This document shows positions 11,573-24,164 of a stretch of DNA of 64,000 nt, one piece after another. The translations under genes and the position numbers were made by a program. Location of the stretch: NCBI GenBank assembly GCA_963920665.1, contig OY987268.1, forward strand, positions 12,464,501-12,528,500, in the 5' to 3' direction. The notes below the pieces were generated by a model, which saw only the letters and a list, made by a program, of their open reading frames with translations, was not told the DNA's origin and did no database searches. Source of the stretch: Straminergon stramineum. Lineage: Eukaryota > Streptophyta > Bryopsida > Hypnales > Calliergonaceae. Position 1 is the stretch's first letter. Each line of letters begins with the position of its first letter.

Positions 11573-14500
11573 CTAGGCCACAAGGGGCTGTAAAACGCTG
11601 AGAGCGAGCCAGAGTAATCCGGGATCCGATGTCTTCAATACAAAGCAATCAGAGCCACCTGCACCTGGTTTAGGTTCTCCTTCTGAAAACCCCACCGCCC
11701 GCAAAAACTCCACCGCGCCTGCACACTCGAAACCATTTTCACAACAGTTGGTTATACTCTTCATAAAATAACACAATGCCCCAAAACAGAAATTCCACAT
11801 TTAGAAGCTAATAGTAAATTATAGTAAGGCGTCTGAAGCCAATTTCATTGATCTTATCATGAAAAGAATAATTCAAAAGAGTTTCAAAATTAAACATCAC
11901 CAGATTGAATTAGGAACATCCCGTGTGTTCATTGCAACCTAAATAAAATTGGACACAAGAAAGCTTCCATATGACCCACTCAAAACAACCTTAAAAACAT
12001 GAGGTGCGAAGTGGACACTTATTTCTGGAAGGAACAAGTATTTCTATTGAACATAGGGTATGATAAAATCTTTCTACAAATACATTTTGTTAACTTCATT
12101 GAAGTTTCCTAAATGATTGATTTCAATTCCTATAGATATGGAAAGCTGACACTCAGGGATTGATTCATCAAATTCTAGTCAAATTCCACATTTTGAAGCA
12201 TCTCACTGTTTGCGTCGGTCACTCACAACAAACAAGTGTTTCTGAAACGACCAGGTCAGTTCATGAGATTATGAAAAGCCTGACAAGATCAAGCAGACGC
12301 AGAGTGGTTTCACACTTGGCAATCAACTATCTTACCTTCAAACCTACCAACATCGTTATGGAAACGGTAATTCATCTGCAGAGATGTGATCACAAAATTT
12401 GCACCAACCATATTAGGTTTCCCAACAGACAATACACTCTCATCGCAAATGACAGACCCCCGAGCAAAAGAAGCTGGGTTGCTTGAGGAATTTTCCAATA
12501 AACACAAAACTAGATTAAGGAAAAACGTAATTTACAAAAGCAGAAAATTCAAGTACTAGATTACTTACCTTGCGAATAACTTTGAATTTGCCTTCATTTG
12601 GATTGTTGACGACATTACTGCAGGGCAAACGCACGAACTCAGAGTCGTACTCGGTCATACAAACTAACTTCAAGTCGAAAATATTGTCAAACAACTTCTT
12701 ACTACTTACAAGAGCCGCAGAGAAACAATTCAGAGAAAGATCATATGACGAAGAGAATTGTCAAGCATATAGCACTGGCATGAATGTAAAGGATGATGCA
12801 AGGATACCAGTACAACTAATCTCAAGACAATAACCAATGCTTCGACCTCTAAGGACGAAAAGACCCAATTTTGGGCCACATGTTCATTTTACCAATTTTG
12901 AGTAGGTCATTTAGGCACTTCTTTTGCTCCAATTTTTCATTTATTTTTTTATTGCCTTAAAGCATGCAGAGGTCTTCACTGATTCTAGTAATATAAAATT
13001 TGGCCGTATTTGAATTATGATTTCCACTATATGATCAATCTTGCTGGTTATTTTTGAACCATAGATCCTGGTTACTTTAGCGGTTAAAGGTAATCATACC
13101 TCAGAATAGTTGACAGAGTATTAAGAGCCATTGTTGCCTCTGCAGGAGTAGCTTGCTGCCTTATGTGCAAGATAGCCTGTTGCAAGCGTATCACAGCAGC
13201 ACTTGCAGCGTCCAAAATTCTGACAAGCTCCTCATTCAACGGTTCAACGTCCAGGTCAAGTCCGTTCTCATGCGACTTCAAACTTTCACGAGCACCAGGC
13301 TCTTCTGAATCCATAGATTCATCCGGATCAGGTTCTTCACGACGCAGGGATTCATCAGGATCAGGCTCTTCACGACGCAGGGATTCATCAGGATCAGGCT
13401 CTTCACGACGCAGAGATTCATCCGGATCGGGTTCTTCACGGTGCATAGATTCATCTGGATCAGGTTCTTCACGATGCGAGGATTCGTCAGGGTCAGGTTC
13501 TTCACGTTGCCTGGGTTCGTCCAGATTTCGTTCTTCCCCCACACTCATAGATTCATCCGGATCAGGCTCAGCATCCACAATCGTAGCTTTAAATCGTTGA
13601 GCAGTCTTGATCCAGTCGCTCAGGGTAAGCATATCGTCAGGGTCAGGCTCTTGAACTCTGGACGTATTGGAGCCCTGAAGGTCAGGTTTAGCTTGAGAGT
13701 CGTCCGGATCGGGCTCCCGATCCCTGAGTACAGGTAAGGACGCATGAACTGAAGCCCTGAAAGTGGATTCATCGGGATCCGGCTCCGTTCTTCTCTTCTA
13801 CAATGCAAAGCACGAAAAGAAAATGGGGGAGTTACTTTTTAGAAATCGCATTAAGGATGACAGTTCATGAGTAGAAACGTCCATGGAAGTTTGGTTTAAT
13901 TTCCCAAAACACAGCAACAGTTAAACTGCCTCCAAACGACACAATAATACTGAGCACTGTTGCAGAGGTTATCCTCTGGGTAGCAACAACTGGTATACAA
14001 ATAAGAGACAGAAGTGCTTCAATAAATCAAGCTACTTGAAAAGCCTTAATTTTTCTCCGATTTCATCTAAATTTAATAATTATAAGATTGTAACAAAAAT
14101 AATAACCACTTACAGAAGAAGCAAACCTAGAGGAATCTAGATGTGAGAAAAATTACAAACGTTACACTTAGTGCTAGTGTTATATTTTGGTAATTTACTT
14201 ATATCACCATTTTCTGGAGAAAGATGGTTACCTGGTTGTCATGGGGTTCACGACCATCAGGTTCCGTGCCCTCTGCAGTAATTGCAATCTCATCTACTGC
14301 TGCTTTCTCATCTGGATCTGGTTCATTGATCTTCTCAACAGCACGGCGTGATGAAAGCAAACTTGTACTCAAGGTTTCAACTTGTATGCCTGATTCAGAA
14401 GGGTCAATCTTTGAAGAATTAGAGGCCAGCTTGTTTTGCTCGAACCTGCAACAATCAAGACGTATCAGATAGGAATGGACAACCGGGAGAACAAAAGGTT

Positions 14501-17500
14501 CGAAAGCACACTTGACGATGCCACACAATCAGAGACCTTGAACAACACCTTGAACTATCTACTTTTCGCATTGTCATCAAGCACAGCATAAAAAATCACG
14601 CTGTAATGAGACAGCTAAATGCCCATATGGCCAAAGTGGCCACTTTCATATCTATAAGAGTTGAAAAATATCACTTAGGCTATCTCAAGAAAGGTTAAAA
14701 GATGTACCAATAGAAAGAAGAGCCACCAAACATTTTCTAAGAGATAAAAATATATGTTCAAAGATACCATTTGCTTCCAAAGGGAACTTTCTATTTTTAG
14801 CTTGGATATTTAGGAGTTAATTCAAGAATCTTCGATACGCGAAAATTCCTAAGACTGCATAGTATAAGCAAGATGTTTCAACACAAACAAAAAAAAATCT
14901 ACCTGATTCGTGCAGCTTGAATAGCGGCGCTTCTAGCATTTGGTGTAGGAGGCAAACCCCCGCCCAGTTTACGTCCACCAGTGACCCCGCCAGCATCCAT
15001 GGGTTCATCGTCATCTTCCAGACCTCTGATGGCTACCCCACTCAAAGTGCGTCCAGGGGTGTTTGTCCAGTCCAACTCAATTGCTTCCTGGTTCAACTGC
15101 TCGGAATATAAAGTCATAAATCAGGAAAATAATATGACATCCCATTCAATCAATTGCCAACTCAGTGTCTTATCACTCAACTGCAATTGGTACTCTCATA
15201 GAGCAAAATAAATGAATTCAAGTATGAACGGTGGCAATGAATGCACTACCAGCTGTGTACCTGCTTGTCTAAAGCGTGAAAATGTTCGTCATGTTCGTCA
15301 TGAACCATATGTGCCTGCAATGTCGACATGCTTGGTTAACATCTGAGAGGAATCAAATAAATGAAAAACTATCCACACTCTAATTAAAAGCATGTGATAA
15401 ATTATAATACTCTAAATAATATTGTGATGCACTATTTATACTTATACTTTAATTTCTATAAGCGCAATAATATATACTGTAATATGTACTGCAATAAGTG
15501 ATGACCCATCTTAACATTGGCGAAGTACATTCAGAAGCAAGTGCAATCAAATAAGAAGAAAAGTGCTGCATTGCAATTGGGCTTTACCAATTCATGCAAC
15601 AGTGTTTTCTTGATGCTCCCATACTTCCGGAAGCCTTGTAAGTCATCAGTACGCAATCGCAAAGAAATATCTTGCCCTCGATTCTGTGCAGTCAACATTC
15701 AACCAAGCAGAATGTCAATAGAGTTCAAAGTAAACATTAGCCATTAGAAAATTCACTATCTATTGGAATCTGCGAAGACTTAAACAATAATTTTAAGAAT
15801 TCAGTTTGCATCCTAAAGACTCCTTGAACTCTATTTGATTGCTTTCCGAGTCTTTCACATGTTAAAATGCACACAACCCGGCATGATTACCTCATCTGTC
15901 ATGTTAGAAATATGAGTGAATTCACAAAAACATAATCGATAACTATCATACAGTTATGAGGTTGAAATCGACGCTAATTCCAGAACTCAAGGGCAAGAAA
16001 TGATCAGCAAAAGGACCTTACCATATTTTGCCCTAGAAGGCACTTGGGACTAATACCCACGTAACCTTTAGGAGCCAACTCCGACAATATTCCCACCTGC
16101 CATTTATGCTGCAAAATATGACAATTTCCTTCGTTAGTTCCGAGTGGAGCCGGACTCTTTCAATATAGAGACTTCAATGAGAAAAAACGAAATAAAATAA
16201 AAGAGAATCTATTCCGGGAATGAACTGATGCATTAGAAAGTAGAATTTTCAGAACTAAAAGCTACCAAAAAAACAATTGGCTTTTGCGTAACCAAGGTTC
16301 ACTGGAACAATGACAGAGTTAGACAAAGGAACGACAATGACAATATTCGGCAGAAAAACTAACTGACCTTATTCATAATACCCACTATGCCAGGATCGGC
16401 TGCAAGCTTATACAAAAGGGCACGGGCCTTTTCCGGTGGAGGGTTCAACTGTAATTGCAAGCCAACGGTAAGAAAAAAGTTCGTGACCTCAAGAGACTAG
16501 TGATACTTCAAATTCAGTCGTAGGGTTAAAATTTATATCACGAGAATAAGTGAAGAACGTGGCATGAGTTGGTCTAAAAATTAAATTAAACTAAAGACAG
16601 TCCCCATAAGTCGTACTCAAAACTGCTAAAACAACAATGGCAACTACTATGTCTCAAGGCAGTAACCATTAATTAAAAAATAGAAAGCATAAATCATTCT
16701 TAAAAACTCGGACTAAATATGATTCTCACCAGCACGTTCGGCAATTCCAGCACTCGAAATTCATGAAATGTATAAGGCCCCTTTGGAAGACGCGACTTCG
16801 CGTCACCCTGCCTCGCCGGCTGCCGTCGTGCCCTTCTCCGATCCTCTTCTTCCGCAAACCCTAGAACTCGATCTTCCTTGACAGGTTTCATCACTTCCTT
16901 CAATTCTTCGGTAGTCACGCCCATCATTCGAATGACGATACCCTGCAGTAAACAGTGCCCAAGACGCCATCAAATCAACAAAGAAAAACTCAACAAAAAT
17001 TGGGCGGAAAACGAACAATCAGATTTGAAAATCCATAACCTATAATGCGTTGGAATCGTTACTAACAAGGCCATTAGAAAATTATGACATAATTAATACT
17101 CCCTCCTTCCATAAATAAGTGTCCACAGTTTTGTTGAATACGCTTGATACAAATTTCATTGATCATATTGTGAATAGCATAATTCAGAAGGGTTCCAAAT
17201 TTTATATCACCTGAATCAATGAAGAACATCACATTTATTCCTTGCAACCTAAATAAAATTGGACACAAGAAAGCCTCCCATTGACCCACTCAAAACAACC
17301 ACAAAACATGAGGTCCAAAGTGGACACTTATTTATGGAAGGAGGAAGTAACAGGAATAAGTCTAACGCTCGATTGCTCAAAGGTAATCCTCATCGCAGTC
17401 ACATCCCAGAATCGGGAGTCATAACATATTCTTCATATAGTATCCACATGACACAAGTTAAACAGCGTTGGAATTAGTTTCAATTTGGAAAAATTTCAAG

Positions 17501-17859
17501 TCATTCCCATCACAAGACTCATTCTAATGCTCAACCCTAATCGGCTCACCGAAACTGGCACTCAGATCACAAAAATTTGAATTCACCAAGTATGGAAAAA
17601 CAGGCAATCATACCGACGTGATGCCGGATTCGTCGAGAGCCGAAGAGGAATGAAGCTCAGAAGCTGGCTCGACAACAGTACTACCACCAAACCGTTTCCC
17701 TTTTGGTACAAGCAAGCGCATCGTGGACAGCACGACCCCTGTTAACTCACTCAGCTGCTTCCCAAGAAACCCCACAGTCGCATCGACTGGCACCTCAGCA
17801 GTGTAGTTTTTCAATTTGTAGTTCACAGTCACCAACATTCGGTCCCTCTCCACCTCCAT
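11573..17859 (-). CDS. Ubl-WLM-PUB metalloprotease (Wss1-like)
   Basis: Twelve exons, all GT..AG with phases closing, give 705 residues: 17859-17614, 16942-16730, 16448-16368, 16108-16022, 15683-15588, 15314-15261, 15096-14903, 14445-14232, 13797-13100, 12617-12569, 12375-12336, 11718-11573. Order: ubiquitin-like domain (residues about 1-75), WLM metalloprotease with HELAHMVHDEH (zinc ligands H239, H243, H249; catalytic E240), an acidic linker with about eleven EPDPDE/D motifs (about 360-560), and a C-terminal PUB domain ending in DPGLLWLALSVLQ. The HExxH spans the exon 5/6 junction. Wss1/SPRTN-type proteases act on DNA-protein crosslinks and SUMO/ubiquitin conjugates, and PUB domains bind p97/CDC48 tails (family knowledge). 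This domain order matches a plant WSS1 paralogue (Arabidopsis WSS1B-like, from memory). Exon 11 (40 bp) is the least certain. Confidence 0.93.
11828..12038. mobile_element. Degenerate Stowaway-like MITE in the last intron of the Ubl-WLM-PUB gene
   Basis: The right end reads 'gtggacacttatttctgga...' followed by TA. The interior (catcacc.gat.gaat, cctaaataaaattggacac, aagaaagc, gacccactcaaaacaacc, acatgagg) matches the element at 17099-17347 almost phrase by phrase. The left TIR is lost or heavily mutated, so the left boundary is approximate. Confidence 0.7.
13318..13515 (-). repeat. Six tandem 33-bp repeats coding EPDPDES units
   Basis: Within exon 9 of the Ubl-WLM-PUB gene, six near-identical 33-bp units encode 11-residue units of the form R-E-E-P-D-P-D-E-S-x-(H/R). 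Adjacent units differ mainly at the S/M/L residue and the H/R residue. Older, more diverged EPDPDES/EPDPDDS motifs lie outside the array, so the array is a recent expansion of a family motif. Boundaries are approximate to one unit. Confidence 0.8.
17099..17347. mobile_element. Stowaway-like MITE in intron 1 of the Ubl-WLM-PUB gene
   Basis: A near-complete element. The left end 'ctccctccttccataaataa...gtgtccac' and right end 'gtggacac...ttatttatggaaggaggaag' are inverted repeats of nearly 30 bp, flanked on both sides by TA (17097-17098 and 17348-17349), as expected for Tc1/mariner-mobilised Stowaway MITEs with the CTCCCTCC terminus. No coding capacity. It is the better-preserved relative of 11828-12038. 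Confidence 0.9.
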
Positions 17860-18807
17860 AGCGAAATATCACTCTCGTCTTGTATCACAAAACCTGACAG
17901 AATCCCAAAAAAAAATTAGAAATCAATTACCATAATCAAACACGTTTACGGTATTGATAGTCTCATCAATAATTCCCACAAACAGAATCTCCTTCAACAT
18001 CACCGCCGTAGCAATCTCTCCAAATAACGCATACCAATTCAATCACTCTCCTCTGACGCATTCATCGATCATTTCAGCACCAAAAATTCCACAGATAGAC
18101 TCTACTCCTCGAAATCACCGCCGCAACCACAAAGGATCTTCAATTGATTGATCCTCTAACAATTCAACATCAAGAGGCGATACTGGAAAGTAGCAGATGG
18201 CGACGAATTCTCACCAGAATTGTGCGCAACCCGAAGCCGAAGTCGAAGAGGCCGAATTCGGTTCTCCGTGAAGTGGCTCCACCCGAAGAGAATCGAAGCG
18301 TCCTCGTCAAGCGATCAATAGTGAAGTGAGAGAGTCGGTACAGCGCGTTTCGAATTGAGTCCTCATGCGGGCAAATTTGTTCTGGAAAAAATTAAGAGGA
18401 GGTGGAGAAGCGAGTTCTTAAGGGTTAACACTACAGGCGATGGTGATCGGGAGGAAGGAGACGAGTGAAATTGGGCAACACACGACGAACTGAAAGGGGA
18501 AGCGGGACACAGTGAGGAAGGCACGACCTGCTGAAGCTTCGTTCGCCTTCCTTCGCCTTCCTTCGCCTTCCTTTGTCTTGGTTGGGGCTCGAGGGGGGCT
18601 TAAGACCGTGGTACTCCTTTTGACCGTGCTATGGTGGGAGCAAGCACGCTACCCTCTCTAATTGCACTCTCTGTAATTGCACATTATTCCTAGAATATTC
18701 TGGGGAATCTTCACACACAATGAGAAGAATGACTCTGGTCTTTTGACCACCGTCACTGAAAGTCTGTTGTGGTAAGGTTGAGGCACTAGTAGCTGATCAT
18801 GAAATCC
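17860..18807. promoter_or_regulatory. 5' flank and probable promoter of the Ubl-WLM-PUB gene
   Basis: The stretch upstream of the ATG is more GC-rich than surrounding DNA and probably holds the 5' UTR and promoter of the minus-strand gene. About 18535-18580 contains four imperfect 'ccttccttcg' units. No TATA box could be assigned. The open frames at 17954 and 18144 show no motifs and are taken as chance. Confidence 0.4.
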
Positions 18808-19025
18808 TTAAACAAATGACATTTAGGACTTTTTTTGTTTGATAGATGACAAAGAATCTTTGTATGTAGGACAAGAGTCATCTTTGGAATTTTGTACAAA
18901 AAGGAGAGATCTTGCACACTAGTTTGACCTCCAATGAGTATTTTTGGTTTTTTTAAAGTAGATGATGTCACATGGATCAAAAAGGGATAATTTTCATAGT
19001 CACTAGTTTGTTTTTTAAGGGTTAA
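18808..19025. mobile_element. MITE family B, copy 2
   Basis: Bounded by ttaaacaaatgac and ttttttaagggttaa. It shares 'gatagatgacaaagaa', 'tttggaattttgtaca', 'gagatcttg', 'gtttgacctccaatgagta' and 'gatgatgtcacatgg' in order with 2084-2322. Non-coding. Confidence 0.65.
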
Positions 19026-19479
19026 GCAATTTTGGAGTAGATTGTGAGCAATAAGAGGTGGTGGAAATTTTTCCCATGTGGGAAGATAGGAAATATGGGG
19101 ATTGCAAAATTTTCAGAATTTTATTCTCAAAATTGAAATTACTGTGAATTTTGGGAGCCAAAAAGTACTCATGATCCATAGCCAATGTATAGGTTCTTCC
19201 AATTCCAATCATTCAAGAACTACTTTCCTACTCACTACTTCCTACTTCCTTGCTCACTACTTCGAGACATGTGTTATAACCTTATTAGTCCCAACCTTGA
19301 AAAAGACCAAAAAGTACATATTCCAAGCTTCAATAGGAAATTTGTTCAAGCCTTCGTTGGAAATATTGCACTCTACAAGTTGGATATTAGGCGTATTTGG
19401 TAGTTGGTGCCTCAACCTTAGTTCTGTGGAGCATGGTTGCTAGTATGTGAACTCATGAACTTAGGAGCCTAGCCTCCTA
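19026..19479. other. AT-rich intergenic sequence
   Basis: No gene or named repeat recognised. Overlapping short plus-strand frames at 19102-19443 show no family features. Confidence 0.4.
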
Positions 19480-19915
19480 TGTTATTGGTACCTATATTAT
19501 AGGTATTTTTCATAGTTATAGGATATTTATAATTATAGGTGTATATGATGTAGGTACCTACATTATAAGCACCTTCCATGGTTATAGGATGTTCATCTTA
19601 CAGGTGTCTATGTTATAAGTACCTATATTATAAGCACCTTCTATGGATATAGGATGTTTATATAATAAGTGTCTAATTATATAATGGGTGTCTATGCTTA
19701 AGGCTCCCCCCCCTAGTTATAGGATGTTTATATAATAAGTGCCTAATTATATTATGGGTGTCTATGTTTTAGGTACCTATGTTATAGGCACCTTCCATGA
19801 TTATAGTATATTTATATTATAGGTACCTATGTTGCAAGCACCTTATATGGTTATAGGGTACTCATATTATAAGTATGTATGTTATAAACACCTTCAATAG
19901 TAGTAGAATATCTAC
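19480..19915. repeat. Degenerate minisatellite-like array
   Basis: Repeated phrases 'aggtacctatattataagcacctt', 'catggttataggatgttta' and 'tataataagtgcctaattata' recur about every 60-75 bp, roughly six or seven times, with variable length. The array is poorly homogenised, so it is old. No coding potential. Confidence 0.6.
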
Positions 19916-22900
19916 TTACACCAAGGCTCATAGGCTTGCATTTCTAGGCTCACATGCTAGCATCATTGTTCTATGGAGGTAGAGGGACCTCATTTCATTT
20001 GTTGTCCCAATATAATGCACTTGAATCATTTATTTAATGGACTTATTTCAAGTATCATATCATATATATTTGATTGAACAAACATTGCTTGACGAATTAA
20101 AAGCACTAGATCAATGATAGGAATTCATTTTCATTCATAATGCATTTATAAGGAAAGAACATTGAAAATCATACCAACTTATTTCAAGTGATGTTTACCA
20201 AGCAAAATGCCACTTGCAAGAGTGATATTGTTTGATAGCCATCATAAATTTATTCTTTTAAATTACATTTATAACATAGATTCACATTTTTGGAAATTTG
20301 GTACAATCCTTTATCCTACAAAGATCCCAACAAAAATTGAGGATGGTCCTCATCTTTGTCATGAAGCTTGATGAGGCCAAAATGACAAAAGGTGAGAAGA
20401 TGAAGCGGATGTCTTTTACTCTAATCAATTAGGTGTTGAATGACCCTCACCTCACTAAGGATAACCCATGCTACTACTTGGTGTAAGTGGAGCTTGATAT
20501 TTGGCATGTATCTGCTTTTTGGGTAATCAAGGAGTCACACAAATGCTTAATGTAGGCACTAGAACAAACTCCAATCCCAACAATTATCAAGGCCCAATCT
20601 AAAGGCCAATGACTTGTTGTCCAAACTATAGAAGAATTTGCTTTAGGGTCTAGAGTGGCACATGACATGCAATATGAAGATAGTTAAATGTTTGTAGGGC
20701 TTCTCTCTTGGCACAAGCACTAAACACTTATACATATATTGCTAGCAAAAGAAGAATGAGAAGAGGCAACTTAGTGCAACAAAAGCTAGTGAGCCATGGA
20801 AATATACGAAGTCCATGACTTATGGCACTCTGTTTACCAAATCTATCCTAGCAAAGGAGACAAGGGCACTAGATGTGAACTTGATGGGGAGGAAAAATGA
20901 GCTTTTATTATCAACATCCCTAAAACATGCATAGATATATGCATTCTACACACTATGTGTCGAGTGATAGAAAAAATATATAGTAAACTTGCAAATTTCA
21001 TATGTTTGAATTATGAATGATTCTTCTAAGTAAAAAGAGGTTGTTGCAGCTATGGAATATTCATTGTCAAAAGGTTGTCCTCTTTTCAAGTGTAGTTGAC
21101 TTGTGATGCAAAGCTATCTTGCCAAAGTTCATATCTCATGGCAAAGGTTTTGTTTTATAGTGCAAAGTGTAGAAAGATGTTCAAAACCTCTACTATGTAA
21201 AACTTTGACACAATTGGGAGGAACATATGCAAAGCGGAGCACAACCACACAAATCATTAGGAAAATTCTGAGGTTTCAACAAGGTTGCAAGTTCTACATC
21301 TCCTTGGTGCAATTATAGAAAAATCAATAAAAAAAAATTATTTTTTAAAATTTGGAATCTAACATGGCACGTCAATGCCACATCAGATTTTTTGTTTTTT
21401 CATATTTTTTTTCCAAAAAAATTGTTTTTTGGTTAAATTATTTTTTATTTTTTCTGTATTTGCACTGCAGGGGTGCTGACAATCTAAAACTTGTGGCCTT
21501 CCCTTGACCTCAGAATTTTCCTAATGTAGGGGTGTTCCAAGCAACATAGGCAAGTCTAGAAAGCATTTACATTTAGCTACTTCCACATACTTTCAATGCA
21601 TGACCAAGTGATCAAAAAAGAAATAGACCACCTTAGGATTCTACCTCAACCCTAAACTACAACAAACTTACAAGGAGACAGTTGAAAGATGGCGTATAGT
21701 GTACGTGGTTGTCTATGCATTATGTGGTAATTTAGTAGCCCTAACCTTCAATAGTTTATCAAAGAGTCATTAGGCTACATCATTTTGCATTCTTGAGCCC
21801 TTGCATGAGTCATTTTTTCTTATTGAATTCATTATATTACACGTATTTGGGGAATGCAGTATGTGCATATGAAATACAACAACTGACAATTTATTATGAC
21901 ATATGATAGTCTTGTGGTGTAGTCGACATCGAGGGTTGACATAGGGCATGGAGAAGAGTTATTATGCTTCAAAGACATTTTTTGTCAAGCACTCACAACA
22001 CAATGGTATTTCCCTACACCATTCTACCATTAGAGAAATTCTGAACCTTGCAAAAGGCCGCGAGTTTGTATAGCAGCGATGCAATTACTATAGAAAAAAA
22101 ATGAAAAAAATGAAATTAAACTAAGGAATTTGACGAGGTACTACTAGTACCATGCTAGATTGGCGATTTGAAATTTATTTATTTATTTAAAAAAAATTAT
22201 CTGTTCTGTATTTGTATCGCAAGGGTGTCAAAAATTAAACTGAGATGGCCTTCTATAGGGTTCAAATTTTTTCTAATGAATTGTACAATGTTTTTAGAGG
22301 TAGTATACGGTCTTCTAGCATAGGGATATCTAGAGAGAGAAAAGAAGATCGGACAAAAAATCCTATCATACTAGCCACTAAAGCAACTACAAAAGAAATG
22401 TTGACAAGCATTGAATTCGTCTACAATAAATGCAAGATATGTTGAGTGGAGGAGTCATATTTGTGTTCATATATTCACGATTTATTCCATCCATTGCATC
22501 ATTGTTAGAAGACAATATTCAATGTAATCTCTTATTTTCTACCCAATATTGTTATGCATGTTTCATTATTATTTTTTAAGATGAAGACTACATATTCATG
22601 TAGATCAACGAATTCTCTTGTTGGAGTGGTAATTAGTCCATTTCACATGTGTATTTTTTACTTTTAATTTCTAACTATTTTCATAGATTCAAAGTTGCCC
22701 TTGTTTGCATTTCCCTTGTCTACTATTGTTGATGAATCTCCATTACAATTAACACCTCTTCATGGATGCCTATATCCAAGTCACATATTCATTCTAGAAA
22801 AAGATTTACAAATATGAATGCACAAAATTAGTCGCTTGATGGATCTTGCAAAGCATGCATGCACTAGACCTGAATCAACCCACAATCTAATAGTCTAATA

Positions 22901-23862
22901 CCATTCCATTGCATACATACTCCAAACCAAGTTAAGTTGGCTTCATAGATATTGTATATAAAAACCATTTTGCATGTACCAAAGAACAATATTCTATTCA
23001 AAATTAGAAGTGCAAGAGTATCAAGAGCCACGACTTTGGGGGATTAAAAAAGCCTTGATTTTGAGTACACTAGCTTTTGCTTCCCAATGAGAAACACCTT
23101 CCTTGTCCTACCGTCATGATTACTTGTACTCATCAAGGTGGGTGAGTATAGGAGATTATTCTCTATTCAAGCACATAAGTAAATATTTAAATGTAATCCA
23201 AGGTGTCCTTAGCAACTTTTGAAGAGTCCCTCTATTGTGCTCTTTGTAGGATGAAGATCATCTTCTTGTAAGTTGAATCTCTTACATTGAAAATCTGTAA
23301 TATACATTGAATCTTTAACATTGAGTATAGACTACAATTTCTTCAATTCATTACATATATGATAAATCAATTCATCTTATTATTGTATATAGAGATGCAA
23401 GGCAAGGTCCCAAAACTCAAGTATAAACCATCAATCTTATTTGTCTTATTCATTTTTGTCAAACCACTTTGTAGAGTATAGACTAGTTAAGACTTTTTTT
23501 TTTTTCTCAGTCACCTATTACATTGAAGACATATATTTTTTCAATATATTTTCACATTCATCAAATTCAAAATTTAATAATGATTAATTGATCAACCAAT
23601 TTCCATTTGAAGGGCCCAAATGTATTATATTCTCACTAAAGGTCTTGTATTCCAATCTCGCAAGGGACATTCCAAGTTGTCTAAGAATGTTATAATTTCA
23701 TATATCTACACAATTTTGGTATTTCATTTGTTAACATTACGTATTCACTATTCTTTTCCTAAATTGTAATAATGCACCCAATTCAACCTCCATTGTATAT
23801 TCCTTGTTAAATAATTATTCTTACTTCACTATTTTTTCTTAAAAGATTAATTCTATCCATAT
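19916..23862. repeat. Gene-poor AT-rich region with a diverged direct repeat pair
   Basis: No gene is recognised over nearly 4 kb. Two stretches, about 21230-21570 and about 21995-22340, share a series of phrases ('gaaattctga', 'gcaagttct/gcgagttt', 'gcaatta...tagaaaaa', 'tctgtatttg.a.cgca.gggtg', 'ggccttc', 'tctagaaagc/tctagagagag') in the same order, and look like two copies of one unidentified dispersed element. The remaining open frames (20474-20668, 21103-21318, 22245-22445) overlap these repeats or show no motif. Confidence 0.45.
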
Positions 23863-24164
23863 CATTAGAGGAGATCTGGCCAAAAAGAAGGCCATTCCAG
23901 GCTTGTTCTCCCATTGTTGTTCCCCAGCAGTGAGGGCACGGCTGACAGCAGTCAGCCGTCATAAATTTTTGAAAATTTTTTTTGTGAAAAAAAAAAAAAA
24001 AAAAGTTGGTCTTGAAATCGACAGAAAAGTCGACAAAAAAAAGAAAAAGAAAAAAGTGACCTGGCAGTTTCCCGACCACATCAGCATGTTGCGGTGGCGT
24101 AGTTCCCCGAGTTCCCCGCTGCCGAGAACTCACAACCCTCTATTTGGCTGGATCTCCTCTAATG
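23863..24164. mobile_element. MITE family A, copy 2
   Basis: The left terminus cattagaggagatctggcc and right terminus ggctggatctcctctaatg are inverted repeats of about 22 bp with two mismatches. The interior has a poly-A tract and the 'ctgacagcagtcagcc' hairpin shared with 782-1096. It is the better-preserved copy. No transposase. Confidence 0.8.

Noticed and set aside
12310..12507. Minus-strand ORF (SNPASFARGSV...) as an exon of the Ubl-WLM-PUB gene
   Set aside because: No acceptor in the right phase precedes it; using the nearby AG leads to a stop. The 40-bp exon at 12375-12336 joins exon 10 to exon 12 in phase and fits the PUB domain.
13163..13600. Serine-rich plus-strand ORF over the EPDPDES repeats
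   Set aside because: Antisense shadow of the 33-bp coding repeats.
17954..18329. Short plus-strand ORFs upstream of the Ubl-WLM-PUB gene
   Set aside because: No motif, and they lie in the probable 5' UTR and promoter of the opposite gene.
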